From positions 50,026-114,025 of the forward strand of contig QKMZ01000017.1 in NCBI GenBank assembly GCA_003242885.1: a stretch of DNA of 64,000 nucleotides, written 5' to 3'. This document shows, one piece after another, positions 1 to 8,749 of the stretch. Origin of the DNA: Candidatus Melainabacteria bacterium (GTDB taxonomy: Bacteria > Cyanobacteriota > Vampirovibrionia > Obscuribacterales > Obscuribacteraceae). Positions within the stretch are counted from its first letter, which is position 1, and every line of letters begins with the position of its first letter. A program made the position numbers and the translations under genes. Under the pieces are notes generated by a model. The model was given only the letters and a program-made list of their open reading frames with translations. It did no database searches and was not told the origin of the DNA.

Positions 1-2
1 TT

Positions 3-197
3 GTATCGCTCATGCAAGCGGCACAAGCAAACCCTTCCATTATTAGTGATGTGCGCTTCCAGAAGGCGCTGGCAGATGCTCTGAACTACGGCAACAGCAA
101 TAAACGAGTGCAGTCGACCGATGCATCATTCGCTTCAAGACAGAGCACCCAACCCGGCGTCGTATTGCCGGAGGCTAGCGTATTAGCTCTGAGTTGA
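3..197 (+). CDS. C-terminal end of an unknown protein, cut by the window edge
   Basis: The reading frame is open from the first bases of the window and continues through the track's ATG at 12 to a TGA at 195-197, so this is probably the tail of a gene that starts to the left. The visible residues (about 64) are polar and Ala/Ser/Gln-rich with no motif I recognise. A strong terminator follows 25 bp after the stop, which supports a real gene end. No function can be given. Confidence 0.45.
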   Translation, partial: VSLMQAAQANPSIISDVRFQKALADALNYGNSNKRVQSTDASFASRQSTQPGVVLPEASVLALS

Positions 198-221
198 AAC
201 ACTTCTCTACTACAAATGCGA

Positions 222-254
222 AAAGGCCGATCTGGTAAATCGGCCTTTCTTTTT
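222..254 (+). terminator. Rho-independent terminator
   Basis: A perfect 10-bp inverted repeat (AAAGGCCGAT / ATCGGCCTTT) with a 7-nt loop runs into a T-rich tract. It ends the partial gene at the left edge and faces the convergent gene at 270-1001. Confidence 0.9.
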
Positions 255-269
255 CCCTCAGGATGAAGT

Positions 270-1001
270 CTATCTATGAAAGCGATAGTCGCGCTGTCGC
301 TCATTGCTTCTGTCAATCTGGCGACCGATTACATTGCCGCCCAGAGCGCCAATCAGCGCGCCTGTTACACCGTTATGCCTGCCATTGCGTTCCCCTATAA
401 CACCGCCTGCGACACCGCCGACGATAGTGCCTATGACTTCAGCATTGTTGTTGCCTCTATGACCTGAAGGGTATCTTTCGTAGTCAGGATATCGATTCTG
501 TGGATAGGATCTATAAATGTCTCGACCTGGAGGGTTGTGATTATCATTGCCCCAGCTGCCATTTCGAGGGTAAGGCAGCGGCGGGAAATTGATGTCTACA
601 TCAATTCTTCCTCGTCCTCCATTAGGCGGATGATTGTCACGCACTCCGCCATTTGGATAGTTCCAGCCACCTTGTCCGTAGCGTCCTTGGTCAATCTGTC
701 CTACGCGTCTTTCGCGTCCGGGATAACCAACATATACCTGCCCATTTTCGGTTATGGTCAGGTCATCGCCCATACCATTTCGCTCTGAACGATTGATCTG
801 TTGTGCAAGTTGCCTGAATGCATACCTGTCTGTTCGGTATATATCCTGCAGAACATTGGCAACTTCTCTGCCATTGCCAAAATCTAGCTCTCGAGCCATT
901 TCTCTCGCAGGGTTCGTTTGCCCCCTGTAAAAATCATCTCTCGTCACAAGTCGAACCTCACGCATAAAGGGAGATTCAATAAAACGAGAGTACTGTGACA
1001 A
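270..1001 (-). CDS. Glycine-zipper envelope-associated protein, Pro/Arg/Asn-rich
   Basis: 243 aa in the longest frame. Residues 1-90 look folded and charged. Residues about 95-175 are a low-complexity linker rich in Gly, Pro, Asn, Arg and Tyr. The C-terminus (about 185-230) reads AEVIGTIVGGVAGGVIGERN...GALIGALGGNVIG, a two-helix glycine zipper like those of the 17-kDa surface antigen/YMGG families, which sit in or near the outer membrane. No convincing signal peptide is seen, so the start may be internal (Met13 is an option) or the protein may not follow the usual lipoprotein plan. It is transcribed convergently with the left-edge gene. Function is unknown. Confidence 0.65.
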   Translation of the reverse strand: MSQYSRFIESPFMREVRLVTRDDFYRGQTNPAREMARELDFGNGREVANVLQDIYRTDRYAFRQLAQQINRSERNGMGDDLTITENGQVYVGYPGRERRVGQIDQGRYGQGGWNYPNGGVRDNHPPNGGRGRIDVDINFPPLPYPRNGSWGNDNHNPPGRDIYRSYPQNRYPDYERYPSGHRGNNNAEVIGTIVGGVAGGVIGERNGRHNGVTGALIGALGGNVIGRQIDRSNERQRDYRFHR

Positions 1002-1066
1002 CCACGTGACACAATGAAGACAGCCTCCCTGTGCGACTCAACGCTAAAACGTTCAAAGATTTTTTA

Positions 1067-1114
1067 CTTTTGTGCAGATTCGAAATGCGCTTGTTGTCTG
1101 AATCCGCACAAAAG
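1067..1114. repeat. Inverted repeat between two leftward genes
   Basis: CTTTTGTGCAGATTCG (1067-1082) is answered by GAATCCGCACAAAAG (1100-1114), giving a 14-15 bp imperfect stem with an 18-nt loop. It lies just after the stop of the AbiEi-like gene at 1144 and before the start of the glycine-zipper gene. It could be a terminator or a regulator site. The arm shares the TTTGTGC core found in several other intergenic regions of this window. Confidence 0.55.
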
Positions 1115-1143
1115 ACAAAATTATTGCAACAACTGTGCGGAGT

Positions 1144-1785
1144 TTAATCGTCCATGACGATACTTTGACTGCCGACAAAACCAATCTCTCTCAATGCCTT
1201 CATCAGACGATCTCTTTGCACAAGTGAGAGCTTTGCTGCCTGCATCTGGGCATTATTTAGCTTGCCATTTTCAAAAGCAGCTCGAAACAAATCAATAAGA
1301 ATACGTCTTTCTATCAATTCAACATCGAAAAGATCAACAAATGTCCAGAGCAAATTTGTCACTTGCAAACCGTGAATTATCTCAATCCTATTCGAGTCTA
1401 AATGACGTCTGAAAAACCGGCATCTAAATGGAGGCAGAGAGTTTCTTCTAAAATTTCTAGGCACAATTACATCAAGATGAGCGGGCACTGTTTGAATAAT
1501 ATTGTGAAGATAGAGGGCGGTCGCAAATGCAAAGACTCCCGCCATCTCTCCGTTTTTGTCTTCCGTCCAAAGTTGGGTGACAATGTAGTCTTCTCTGTGG
1601 CAAGAGAGAACTGGGAAATATTTGAATCGAAAGATGCTCCGGACGTTTCTCAGCCATTCACCTTTTCGAACGTAATAGACCTGAAGCTGCCTTGAATAAC
1701 CACAGTTCGCTGCCTGATTCGCAGTGAAGAATCCTTCCTGCTTTAGCGCAAGCTGATACAAGCGATCGTAGTCAGGCTTTTTCAT
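1144..1785 (-). CDS. AbiEi-like antitoxin/transcriptional regulator (paralogue 1)
   Basis: I place the start at 1785 (MKKPDYDRLYQLALKQ, 213 aa) because this N-terminus aligns with that of the paralogue at 8110; the track's longer frame adds 43 residues with no counterpart. Both share EGFFTANQAANCGYSRQLQVYYVRKGEWLRNVRSIFR, the winged-helix N-terminus of the type IV AbiEi antitoxin family, then a nuclease-fold-like middle (VPRNFRRNS). In AbiE systems AbiEi represses the operon and neutralises the nucleotidyltransferase toxin AbiEii. No AbiEii gene is adjacent here, so this copy is an orphan and may work only as a DNA-binding regulator. Confidence 0.75.
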   Translation of the reverse strand: MKKPDYDRLYQLALKQEGFFTANQAANCGYSRQLQVYYVRKGEWLRNVRSIFRFKYFPVLSCHREDYIVTQLWTEDKNGEMAGVFAFATALYLHNIIQTVPAHLDVIVPRNFRRNSLPPFRCRFFRRHLDSNRIEIIHGLQVTNLLWTFVDLFDVELIERRILIDLFRAAFENGKLNNAQMQAAKLSLVQRDRLMKALREIGFVGSQSIVMDD

Positions 1786-2074
1786 ATGCCGGTATTTCTC
1801 ATCGATTTTCAGTTTTGCAGCAAGCCGGGTGAAGTGCAAGGGCAATACCGCCAAATCAGTAAATAAGCCGGAATTGCTTGCATGAATGTACAAACAATCA
1901 GACAAAACTGACAAATACTTTTGACAAATATGCGACCACGGATTGATTTTCAGTGAAATTTGACATTAAACGAAACTGAGATATGATGCGGTTTTCAATT
2001 GAACACGCAAGCCGACAACGGTGTTCATTTTCAATGCGATTCTAATACAGTCAGACTGAAAAGGAAGCAATCAA

Positions 2075-2554
2075 ATGGACTGGCAGCTTGAACTTGTTAT
2101 GGCTGTGCGCGCCGTTTTAGCAGCTATTCTTGGCGGCATCATTGGCTTCGAAAGAGAATTGCACAAGCACGACGCCGGCATCAGAACATATGCTGCCGTA
2201 GCTGTCGGATCCTGTGTATTCGGCTTAGTATCGATGCATTCGCAGGGAGCCACAGCTGGAGATTCGAGAATTTCTGCGCAAATTGTCAGCGGCATCGGAT
2301 TTATATGCGCCGGAGTAATTATGCGCGGACAAGGTGGACGCACCATAGGTCTAACTACGGCCGCAACCATCTGGGCAACAGCATCTATAGGTTTGACAAT
2401 GGCTTACGGAATGTACGTGCTCGGTGTTCTCACAACGATCATTACATTTTTTCTTTTAGCAGTTCACGACACGCCTTACTGGAAAAAAATGTCGAAGAAA
2501 GATCACTTGCATAAGCCGGGAAGCTCGCATCATGACCACCAGGACGACGACTAG
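2075..2554 (+). CDS. mgtC: MgtC/SapB-family membrane protein
   Basis: 159 aa, four predicted membrane segments. The N-terminus LAAILGGIIGFERELHKHDAGIRTYAAVAVGSCVF is the MgtC/SapB signature, where ERE and AGIRT are highly conserved. MgtC proteins act in the inner membrane in Mg2+ limitation and acid or ATP homeostasis, and this is the short form without the cytosolic ACT-like domain. The C-terminus is unusually His/Asp-rich (SSHHDHQDDD), which suggests metal binding. The start is preceded by AAAGGAAGC. It is convergent with the CDF exporter at 2691, making a small metal-homeostasis pair. Confidence 0.9.
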   Translation: MDWQLELVMAVRAVLAAILGGIIGFERELHKHDAGIRTYAAVAVGSCVFGLVSMHSQGATAGDSRISAQIVSGIGFICAGVIMRGQGGRTIGLTTAATIWATASIGLTMAYGMYVLGVLTTIITFFLLAVHDTPYWKKMSKKDHLHKPGSSHHDHQDDD

Positions 2555-2623
2555 ATTTGAAAAGTTCTGTACTCTGATACCCAGTTATACTACCTTTTTT
2601 AGTAGAAAAAAACGCAAAGAAAA

Positions 2624-2675
2624 TCGACCAGAAAACGCTTGACTGCAATGCAGTCGCGGTGCGCTTTCTGGTCGA
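2624..2675. terminator. Bidirectional hairpin between convergent mgtC and CDF genes
   Basis: TCGACCAGAAAACGC and GCGCTTTCTGGTCGA form a long stem with an inner GACTGCAATGCAGTC hairpin. It sits between the stops of two convergent genes, as expected for a shared transcription terminator. The T-run is poor. Confidence 0.7.
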
Positions 2676-2690
2676 CCGAAATTCTTATAG

Positions 2691-3611
2691 TTACGTCACT
2701 TTAGCACAGGAAGCTTCATCAGATTTGCAGTTTTTCTGCTCCACTTGAAGCGTGCTGTGATGCAGACCAAATTCCTCCTGGGCAATTTTGGATATCTTCG
2801 CAAGAAGAATATCCGTATCGGCAGCCTCATCAATGAGAACGTGAGCAGTCAAGGCATCGCGTCCAGAAGTGATTGTCCAGACGTGTAAGTCGTGGACATC
2901 AAGCACGCCTTCGACTGCCACTATCGAGCTTTGAAGTTTCTCAAGGTTGACACCATTTGGAGTGCCTTCCATGAGGATATGAACGCAGTCCTTGATGAGC
3001 TTCCAAGTGCGCGGCAGAATCATCAAGCCAATGACGCCAGACACAATCGGGTCGACAATGGTCCAGCCGGTAAACATGATGATAAGCGAGGCAGCAATAA
3101 CGGCGACTGACCCCAAAAGGTCGCTCATCACCTCCAGATAGGCAGCCTTTGCATTGAGCGAACCGTCCGACGAATCGGACAGTAGCTTAACGCCGATGAG
3201 ATTGACGATAAGTCCGCCCACCGCAACAAGCAACATTGGCCCTGTGAGAATTTCAGGCGGGTTGGTGAATCGTTGATACGCCTCGTAAAGGATGTACAGA
3301 GACAACCCGATGAGAACGAGACCATTGACAAGCGCCGCTAAGATCTCAGTTCGGTAGTAGCCGAAGGTTTTGCGCTTGCTGGGTGGCTTTGCGGCAAACC
3401 AGACAGCAAAAAGTGCAAGCATCAGGCCGGCTGAGTCGCCCAGCATATGCCCGGCATCTGCAATCAACGCAAGACTACCGGTATAAAGACCGCCAACTAC
3501 TTCTACCGCCATGAAGGTGAAGGTCAAAGCGAGAACGGTTTTCATCGCTGTTTTGTTCTTCTTGCGAAGCGCCGCGAAGTCACCGTGATTGTGATTGTGT
3601 TCGTGAGACAT
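2691..3611 (-). CDS. czcD: Cation diffusion facilitator (zinc/cadmium/cobalt exporter, CzcD/ZitB type)
   Basis: 306 aa. The His-rich N-terminus (MSHEHNHNHGD) and six membrane segments are typical of inner-membrane CDF proton antiporters that export Zn2+ and related ions. TM2 carries DAGHMLGDSAG, giving the HxxxD half of the transport site. TM5 carries EVMSDLLGS, so the usual first His is Glu here, a variant I believe is known in the family. A cytoplasmic metal-sensing domain (HDLHVWTITSG) follows, and the tail ends CKSDEASC. The leader contains a long inverted repeat. Metal export fits the neighbouring mgtC and the ArsR/CmtR-like regulator at 12.6 kb. Confidence 0.93.
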   Translation of the reverse strand: MSHEHNHNHGDFAALRKKNKTAMKTVLALTFTFMAVEVVGGLYTGSLALIADAGHMLGDSAGLMLALFAVWFAAKPPSKRKTFGYYRTEILAALVNGLVLIGLSLYILYEAYQRFTNPPEILTGPMLLVAVGGLIVNLIGVKLLSDSSDGSLNAKAAYLEVMSDLLGSVAVIAASLIIMFTGWTIVDPIVSGVIGLMILPRTWKLIKDCVHILMEGTPNGVNLEKLQSSIVAVEGVLDVHDLHVWTITSGRDALTAHVLIDEAADTDILLAKISKIAQEEFGLHHSTLQVEQKNCKSDEASCAKVT

Positions 3612-3630
3612 GGGTGTTCTCCATCTTTCT

Positions 3631-3694
3631 AAACCAACACGCCTGCCTTGAAAGGAAGCTCAGAGTGCTCGAAGTGACAGGCACGTGTTTGGTT
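3631..3694 (-). promoter_or_regulatory. Long imperfect inverted repeat in the CDF leader
   Basis: On the minus strand the leader reads AAACCAAACACGTGCCTG, then about 32 nt, then CAGGCGTGTTGGTTT, ending 20 bp before the CDF start codon. The arms pair over 14-15 bp with one or two bulges. Position and size suit a metal-responsive operator or an RNA element in the 5' leader. It does not match the NiCo riboswitch sequence I can recall. Confidence 0.45.
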
Positions 3695-4066
3695 TGGTTT
3701 GGATGTGGTGAGTCTGAAAAAGGGGTTAAAAAGACATGTAAAAACTATGCGATCTCTTGAAGGCAAATCAATCGGAAAGGAGCAACAGAGAAGCATTTTG
3801 AGAAAACGGTCTAAAAAAACTTAAGTACTCATAAGCAAAAGTGTCGAAATCTCATCTCGCAACACTTCATAGAGGTCGAGCAAAAGCGATAGCTGATCGC
3901 TCATTGCGCAGATAGCGCAGCGAAAAGCAGAGAAATGAATTGCATCTGTAAAACGGTATTCAAGACATTGCGGAGATACGCTAAGCAAGTTTTGAAGAGG
4001 GTTTTAAATCATTGCAACATCTGATCACTTTTGACATTTGTGCAGAACCAAAAGCGAAAACCATGT
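3695..4066. other. Intergenic region, no gene seen
   Basis: About 370 bp between the CDF leader and the stop of the TPR-methyltransferase gene. It contains one copy of the recurrent TTTTGACATTTGTGCA motif (near 4025-4040) close to that stop. No open frame with a credible ribosome-binding site was found. Confidence 0.5.
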
Positions 4067-5551
4067 TCATTTACGCGTGTAGAAAAATGCCGAATCTTTG
4101 ATCAAGTGCCAGCGCTTTAGGTCTATTTTTTTTACAAGCACCCAATTTTTTTCAAGACGATCATGAAAGTTCTCATCAGCCGTACATCCGGGAAACGGCT
4201 CGCCGATATATATGAGCGAATCGCCAGTGTAGGCTCTCAAAGCTCTGTAGGCCATCTCGTCATTTAATGGCGGCCAACATAGAAACAATGTGCGATCCGG
4301 ATGATATGCAACGGTGGTTTCGGTGGCTGGTAAAACTTCTGTCCAGCTGTTAGTTTTCAACGTATAACCATTGCGTCCTGTTGCAGATGGGGCAAAATCA
4401 TATGCGATGATATCGGCACCTCTATTTCTCAAAAGTGCTGCCCAATATCCTGTACCGGCACCAATTTCAACCAGCGGTCCAACCTCTGCAATCGCTTTCA
4501 AAACGTTCTTTGAGGGGATCGCCCATGAATACTTACGTACCATCAAGTTCCTGCAAAAGCGGCGCATGTCGCTCGCGCTGTAGCGCTCTTGCAGAGAATC
4601 AAAAATTTCTTCCAAAGGATTGCAGCCATTTTGTAAATCATCAGATACGACCTGCTTCTCGGTGATACCAGGCAAGGTCCATGTTGAATCTCTATCGAAG
4701 TTTATCGAGAAATCAAAAAGAGACACAGCGTCATCGAGCCAACCCCAATAGAGGAAGATACTGCCAAGCTGAACTGCACAATTGGCAATGGTAGTGAGGG
4801 AATCCGTATCTTTTGTCAAAAGAGCTTTTTTTAAAACAGCCTCAGCTTCGCCATATTTGCCCATTTCTGTATAAGCGACTGCTAGATCTTCAAAAGCATG
4901 CAACTTCAGCCTAGAGCGAGTGGCATCAAGCAAGTCGCAAGCGGACTTAAGATAGCCTTCTGCCAAATCGTAGCTACCCATGGTGACGAGCAAACAACCT
5001 AATCTGGTGACTGCCTGTGCATAACTCAAAGTGGAGCTTGGTGTTTTCTCAAAGTTAGCTTTGCGGATAGTCACTGCTCGGGTGAGACAATTTTGCGCAT
5101 CTACATTGGCGCCTCTTGAAGCCAGATACTCAGAAAAATTCATGAGTAAATCAGCAATTTCAGGATGATTCGGTCCGAGCTGTTGCAACCTCAATGCCAC
5201 CAGGCGCTCATATACAGGCGCCAGCAAAACATTATAATCACTGAGCCATGAACTCCAGCGAAGCAAAAGCCTATTCAAAGTCTCCAGCACTTGAGGGTGA
5301 TCCGGTCCAAGCGATCTTGCTTGAATATCAAGGAGTTTTTGCAACTCAGACATACAGTCGCTTGAGTTGAAGACTCTCGATTCAAGTGCTTCTACAAAGT
5401 CTTTGCCATCTGCCAAATCAACCAGGTTCAGAGCTTGGACAGCAAGTTCGTCTGCAATGCTGAGATTGCCCGTAACTCGCGCTGTCAAAGCGGATGTTGC
5501 AAGACCCAACGCTTTTTGCGAGATCTTCTCGGGGTCCTTTTTCTTATCCAT
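4067..5551 (-). CDS. TPR-repeat protein with C-terminal SAM-methyltransferase-like domain
   Basis: 494 aa. Residues about 1-290 are tandem TPRs of kinesin-light-chain type, for example AVAYTEMGKYGEAEAVLKKALLT and the LDIQARSLGPDHPQVLETLNRLL unit. Residues about 345-494 begin SKNVLKAIAEVGPLVEIGAGTGYWAALLRNRGADIIAYD, a class I methyltransferase motif I (EIGAGTGYW) followed by an acidic residue at the end of strand beta2. The TPRs probably bind a partner protein. The methyl acceptor cannot be told from sequence. The DNA/RNA methyltransferase motif NPPY is absent (FLCWPPL occupies that place), so a protein or small-molecule substrate is open. Confidence 0.8.
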   Translation of the reverse strand: MDKKKDPEKISQKALGLATSALTARVTGNLSIADELAVQALNLVDLADGKDFVEALESRVFNSSDCMSELQKLLDIQARSLGPDHPQVLETLNRLLLRWSSWLSDYNVLLAPVYERLVALRLQQLGPNHPEIADLLMNFSEYLASRGANVDAQNCLTRAVTIRKANFEKTPSSTLSYAQAVTRLGCLLVTMGSYDLAEGYLKSACDLLDATRSRLKLHAFEDLAVAYTEMGKYGEAEAVLKKALLTKDTDSLTTIANCAVQLGSIFLYWGWLDDAVSLFDFSINFDRDSTWTLPGITEKQVVSDDLQNGCNPLEEIFDSLQERYSASDMRRFCRNLMVRKYSWAIPSKNVLKAIAEVGPLVEIGAGTGYWAALLRNRGADIIAYDFAPSATGRNGYTLKTNSWTEVLPATETTVAYHPDRTLFLCWPPLNDEMAYRALRAYTGDSLIYIGEPFPGCTADENFHDRLEKNWVLVKKIDLKRWHLIKDSAFFYTRK

Positions 5552-5593
5552 AGTAAAAGCGTCCGTGGATTCCAGAGAGTAGCGCCGTTCACC

Positions 5594-6268
5594 TCAATTA
5601 AGAGAAGCCCTTATAGCTCGTGCCTTCGAAGATGTAGACAACGTGAAATGAGCAGAGAACAAACCTTTCTTGGTGAGTGTGAAAGACATGTCTTCTTGAA
5701 GTTTCACCAGACCCAGACGTTCAAGCCTCAGTATGGCATCGAGAAATGAGTCGTCCTCAAGGCACATATGCGCGTTGCCACCGTCCAGATGAGGAAACTC
5801 ACAATCGTCAGTCGTGACCAACTTCAGTCCGCCGGCATTTCGCATCTCCGAAAGTACTTTGTCTATGCCGTCTTCGCAATCGTTGCACTCACAATCATAA
5901 TTAGTTGTTGAGCGTGATCTGACCAAGAACGCAACCAAATAGCCTCTGTCTGTGAGACTGAAAAGCGGATCATCAGCGCTGTTTCTCGACTCTCTAATCA
6001 ATTCATTGCGTTGCATGCCGCTAATTGCTTCCATGTATGGATCTGAAAGGCAGCAAAGCTTACTCTGCCTTCCTATCAAATCTGTATGTCCCTCCTCTTT
6101 GACTAATCGCAAAGGACCATATTTATAAAGCTCGAATAAGAGCCTTGAGGTAGCTTGTTGAACGCTTATCGACCGTTTGTTATTAGGTTGGTGCATAAGT
6201 ACCTTTTCAATCAAATAGAGATGACTGAGACCAATGACGGCATATGAAATAACGTCTGTGTTAAACAT
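5594..6268 (-). CDS. Unknown protein with two winged-helix-like repeats
   Basis: 224 aa, family not recognised. Two similar segments end in FSLTDRGYLVAFLV (about residue 105) and FTLTKKGLFSAHF (about residue 205), the usual look of the last strand and wing of a winged-helix domain. Each is preceded by a helix pair (AISGMQRNELIRES and AILRLERLGLVKL). A Cys/Asp cluster, CECNDCEDG, lies between them and could bind metal. It is co-directional with the genes on both sides; the next gene (6274) ends 5 bp upstream of its start, so the two may be cotranscribed. Confidence 0.55.
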   Translation of the reverse strand: MFNTDVISYAVIGLSHLYLIEKVLMHQPNNKRSISVQQATSRLLFELYKYGPLRLVKEEGHTDLIGRQSKLCCLSDPYMEAISGMQRNELIRESRNSADDPLFSLTDRGYLVAFLVRSRSTTNYDCECNDCEDGIDKVLSEMRNAGGLKLVTTDDCEFPHLDGGNAHMCLEDDSFLDAILRLERLGLVKLQEDMSFTLTKKGLFSAHFTLSTSSKARAIRASLN

Positions 6269-6273
6269 CGGTT

Positions 6274-6717
6274 CTAAGAACGAGCCATCTTCGACATGTC
6301 CATAGCAGACTGCGCAGCCTGGGCGTACATTCTCGATAATTCTTGAGCGCTCGTACCAAGAGTTTGTATAACACCGGCAAACAATGCACCTAATGCTTGG
6401 AAGAAGGATGCCAGAATGCCGGCGCCGCCGGGAAGAGCAATCATTGAGTTAATAATGCCATCCAACCCGGGCATCAACTGTGAAAGTGCACTTTCTGCTC
6501 CCATCATTGGATTAGTACCGGCACTGGCATTGAATGTGATTCCATCCGGCGTGATGGTTGCCTGAGGCAATACACCAATGGATGAATCGGCCATAGGTGG
6601 AAGCTGTTGAAATTGAGAATAAAGATCAGGGACGCCGAATTGTTCCGTAACTCTGACAACATTGTCTAGAGCTTGAAACGCACCTTCGCCTGCACCTTCT
6701 TGTGAATCAATTAGCAT
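6274..6717 (-). CDS. Small Gly/Ala/Met-rich protein of unknown function
   Basis: 147 aa. The first 70 residues are polar. The middle (about 80-125) is hydrophobic and glycine-rich (ALPGGAGILASFFQALGALFAGVIQTLG), and the tail is amphipathic (MYAQAAQSAMDMSKMARS). There is no signal peptide. It could be a membrane-active or assembly-associated protein. It precedes the 5594 gene by 5 bp in the same direction, which suggests one transcript. Confidence 0.5.
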   Translation of the reverse strand: MLIDSQEGAGEGAFQALDNVVRVTEQFGVPDLYSQFQQLPPMADSSIGVLPQATITPDGITFNASAGTNPMMGAESALSQLMPGLDGIINSMIALPGGAGILASFFQALGALFAGVIQTLGTSAQELSRMYAQAAQSAMDMSKMARS

Positions 6718-7554
6718 TTTTGAAAACGAATATCATTTCTGTGGCAATCCTTCCGAGATCTGCATGATATCAACGTTTCAGCGATTGTCAACGAGTTACA
6801 GCGAGACACAAATGTACAACTCTCCTTGAAACAATTCATTCAAAACCGACTCACCATGCACCTTTTCAAACACCAACAACAATCAGCCCAAAGACTGCCG
6901 TTTTACATCTGTGCAGAAAACATTTTGATTCAACCTAAGCGAAACATGCCTGCCACAACCATTTGATACAGAAATACGCACGAATGTACAAAAACAAAAA
7001 CAGAACCAGCACAGCAATTTTGACATTTGTGCAAAAGACTAAAAGAACCTACAAAAGAGTGCTGGAGACGCTTGACCGAGCATCTCCAGCACCTGGGGTA
7101 TGAATGCAGTTAACCAATTTTGTTTGCTTTAACCTTCCTCTGAGAAGCAAACGAATGGAAGTGCGCTGTCGTTAACGGTATTACTAGTGGTGCCCTCCTC
7201 CAAAACGACTAAACAAAATTTTTACCCTGGGTTAGTTGCTATCGAAAGTCTGGGCTTGTCGATGGAAATGATGATAGGTTTGCCATCAAAACTTGTCAAG
7301 AGTTTTTCCGCAAAACGTGCATCACGAGCCAGTTTCCATACATGAATGTAAAAGACGGCGAAAAAGACAATCATTTTCACCGAAGCTTAGCGATATCACA
7401 GATAGTGCACAAATGACAAATAACCCGTCAAAACACTGAACCTGTAAGAGTTTCAAAACCCTCTCCGCAACGCCGTGGTGAAAGTCTTCCACTAATATCT
7501 TGCCGCCAGCCAATTTAGCTGCAAGACTAAAACTTAGTAGTACTGCGCATCGAA
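6718..7554. other. Long intergenic region with an orphan hairpin and repeated TTTGTGCA motifs
   Basis: About 840 bp without a credible gene (the 63-aa frame at 7322 has no motif or good start). It holds a perfect 12-bp stem, GTGCTGGAGA.../...TCTCCAGCAC at 7059-7092, not attached to any gene end, and several copies of an ACATTTGTGCA-like motif near 6806, 6905, 6978, 7021 and 7405, in both orientations. It may host a small RNA or a multi-site regulatory region. Confidence 0.5.
7059..7092. terminator. Orphan stem-loop (possible small-RNA terminator)
   Basis: GTGCTGGAGACGC pairs with GCATCTCCAGCAC around a short loop. It is followed by CTGGGG rather than a T-run, and no coding gene ends nearby on either strand. 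Confidence 0.4.
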
Positions 7555-7929
7555 ATGAAAATGAAAGCGCTTTTCATTGCCCTTCTCTTTCTTATCCTCT
7601 CTTCAAGCCTCGGAATTTGTCGAGGCTTTTGTGCTGATGTTCAGCATCATGTGACCGGAAGCAAAAATACCATCTCGGCGATAAATGAGGATTGCTGCTC
7701 TGATTGCGGTCATTCAAAAACATGCTGCAGCAATAAAGCGTATTCATCTGGAGCAGTGTCTCTAGCCTTGGATTGGGAATTACTTCGCCAAGTCTGTCAG
7801 ACGTTAGTAATTGTCGATGAGCAAGACTTATCACTAAAAGAACTCTACAGAATGTCGAGGGGCACGCGCGCACCACCATTTGTGGAGACGATTACAACTT
7901 ACTCTTTGTGTCAGCGACTTCAAGTTTAG
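7555..7929 (+). CDS. Small exported cysteine-rich protein (DUF2946-like guess)
   Basis: 124 aa. The N-terminus MKMKALFIALLFLILSSSLGICRGFCAD is a signal peptide or single membrane anchor. It is followed by a Cys cluster, EDCCSDCGHSKTCCSN (about residues 45-60), that could bind metal or form disulphides. Near the C-terminus RGTRAPPF recalls the RxPP tail of small periplasmic proteins of the DUF2946 group found beside metal genes. That assignment is weak. Function is unknown; a periplasmic metal-related role would fit the area. Confidence 0.6.
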   Translation: MKMKALFIALLFLILSSSLGICRGFCADVQHHVTGSKNTISAINEDCCSDCGHSKTCCSNKAYSSGAVSLALDWELLRQVCQTLVIVDEQDLSLKELYRMSRGTRAPPFVETITTYSLCQRLQV

Positions 7930-8109
7930 AAAGACGAGCGGCGTGTTACGTCGCCCTGCTTTCATTTGAAGTCGTCAATTAGTGGCAACATAGCTTAGAA
8001 AAGTTTCCGAGAAAACCAAGCAAAAGCGCGCTGAAAAGCTGCCTTTGAAAAGTCACAGAATTGGACGACTGACTAAAACTCCCTAGTCAGAAATTTTTTC
8101 TTTGGAATC

Positions 8110-8736
8110 ATGAACAAGCCCAACCTAGATAAGCTGTACGAAATTGCCAGCAACCAACAAGGTTTTTTCACAGCCCATCAAGCGACGAAATGCGGTTACT
8201 CGCGCCAATTACAGGTTTACTACGTAAAGAAAGGCGAGTGGATTCGACACGCCAGGAGCATTTTCAAATTGCTCTGCTTCTCCGAAACATCACCTTTTCC
8301 AGATGATTACTACATAACTCTGCTTTGGAGCGAAAACCAGCAAGGTCACTTCGAAGGGGTGATGGGATACACAACGGCCCTCTACATCCACGGTTTAACT
8401 GATACTGCTCCGGAAGACATTCACTTCATCGTTCCCAAGCGCTTCAGACGAAACAGTCCACCTCCAGGACGAATTCGCTTTCATAGAAGAGACCTTTTGC
8501 CTGAGCTGATTGCCTCTGTGGAAGGATTGAAAGTCATGACCGTCTTCGGAGCGGTCAGAGACCTTTTGATGCGAAATAGCCTTACGGAGCCTTCTCTGTT
8601 TGCGATTTTAAATACCGCTCTGGAAAAAGGAACAATTACGGTCGAAGAAATTGAACATCTTGCTTCTCAATTGCATCAAAAACCACAAATTGTACAGACG
8701 CTGGCAGAAATAGTTGATACCAGAAAAGGCGCCTAG
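8110..8736 (+). CDS. AbiEi-like antitoxin/transcriptional regulator (paralogue 2)
   Basis: 208 aa, starting MNKPNLDKLYEIASNQQGFFTAHQATKCGYSRQLQVYYVKKGEWIRHARSIF. It is clearly related to the gene at 1144: the HTH-containing N-terminus is nearly the same and the middle keeps TALYIHG...IVPKRFRRNSPPPGRIRFHRR. It belongs to the type IV AbiEi antitoxin family. The downstream gene (8750, 86 aa) is too short and lacks the nucleotidyltransferase motif of AbiEii. It is either an orphan regulator or part of an unrecognised two-gene unit. Confidence 0.75.
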   Translation: MNKPNLDKLYEIASNQQGFFTAHQATKCGYSRQLQVYYVKKGEWIRHARSIFKLLCFSETSPFPDDYYITLLWSENQQGHFEGVMGYTTALYIHGLTDTAPEDIHFIVPKRFRRNSPPPGRIRFHRRDLLPELIASVEGLKVMTVFGAVRDLLMRNSLTEPSLFAILNTALEKGTITVEEIEHLASQLHQKPQIVQTLAEIVDTRKGA

Positions 8737-8749
8737 GAACAGTTGAGAA

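Noticed and set aside
3612-3700. NiCo (czcD) riboswitch
   Set aside because: The leader forms one long imperfect hairpin and lacks the multi-stem junction and the conserved internal loops I recall for that class.
7322-7513. Minus-strand ORF of 63 aa
   Set aside because: No ribosome site, no recognisable pattern and no conserved neighbour; left as intergenic.
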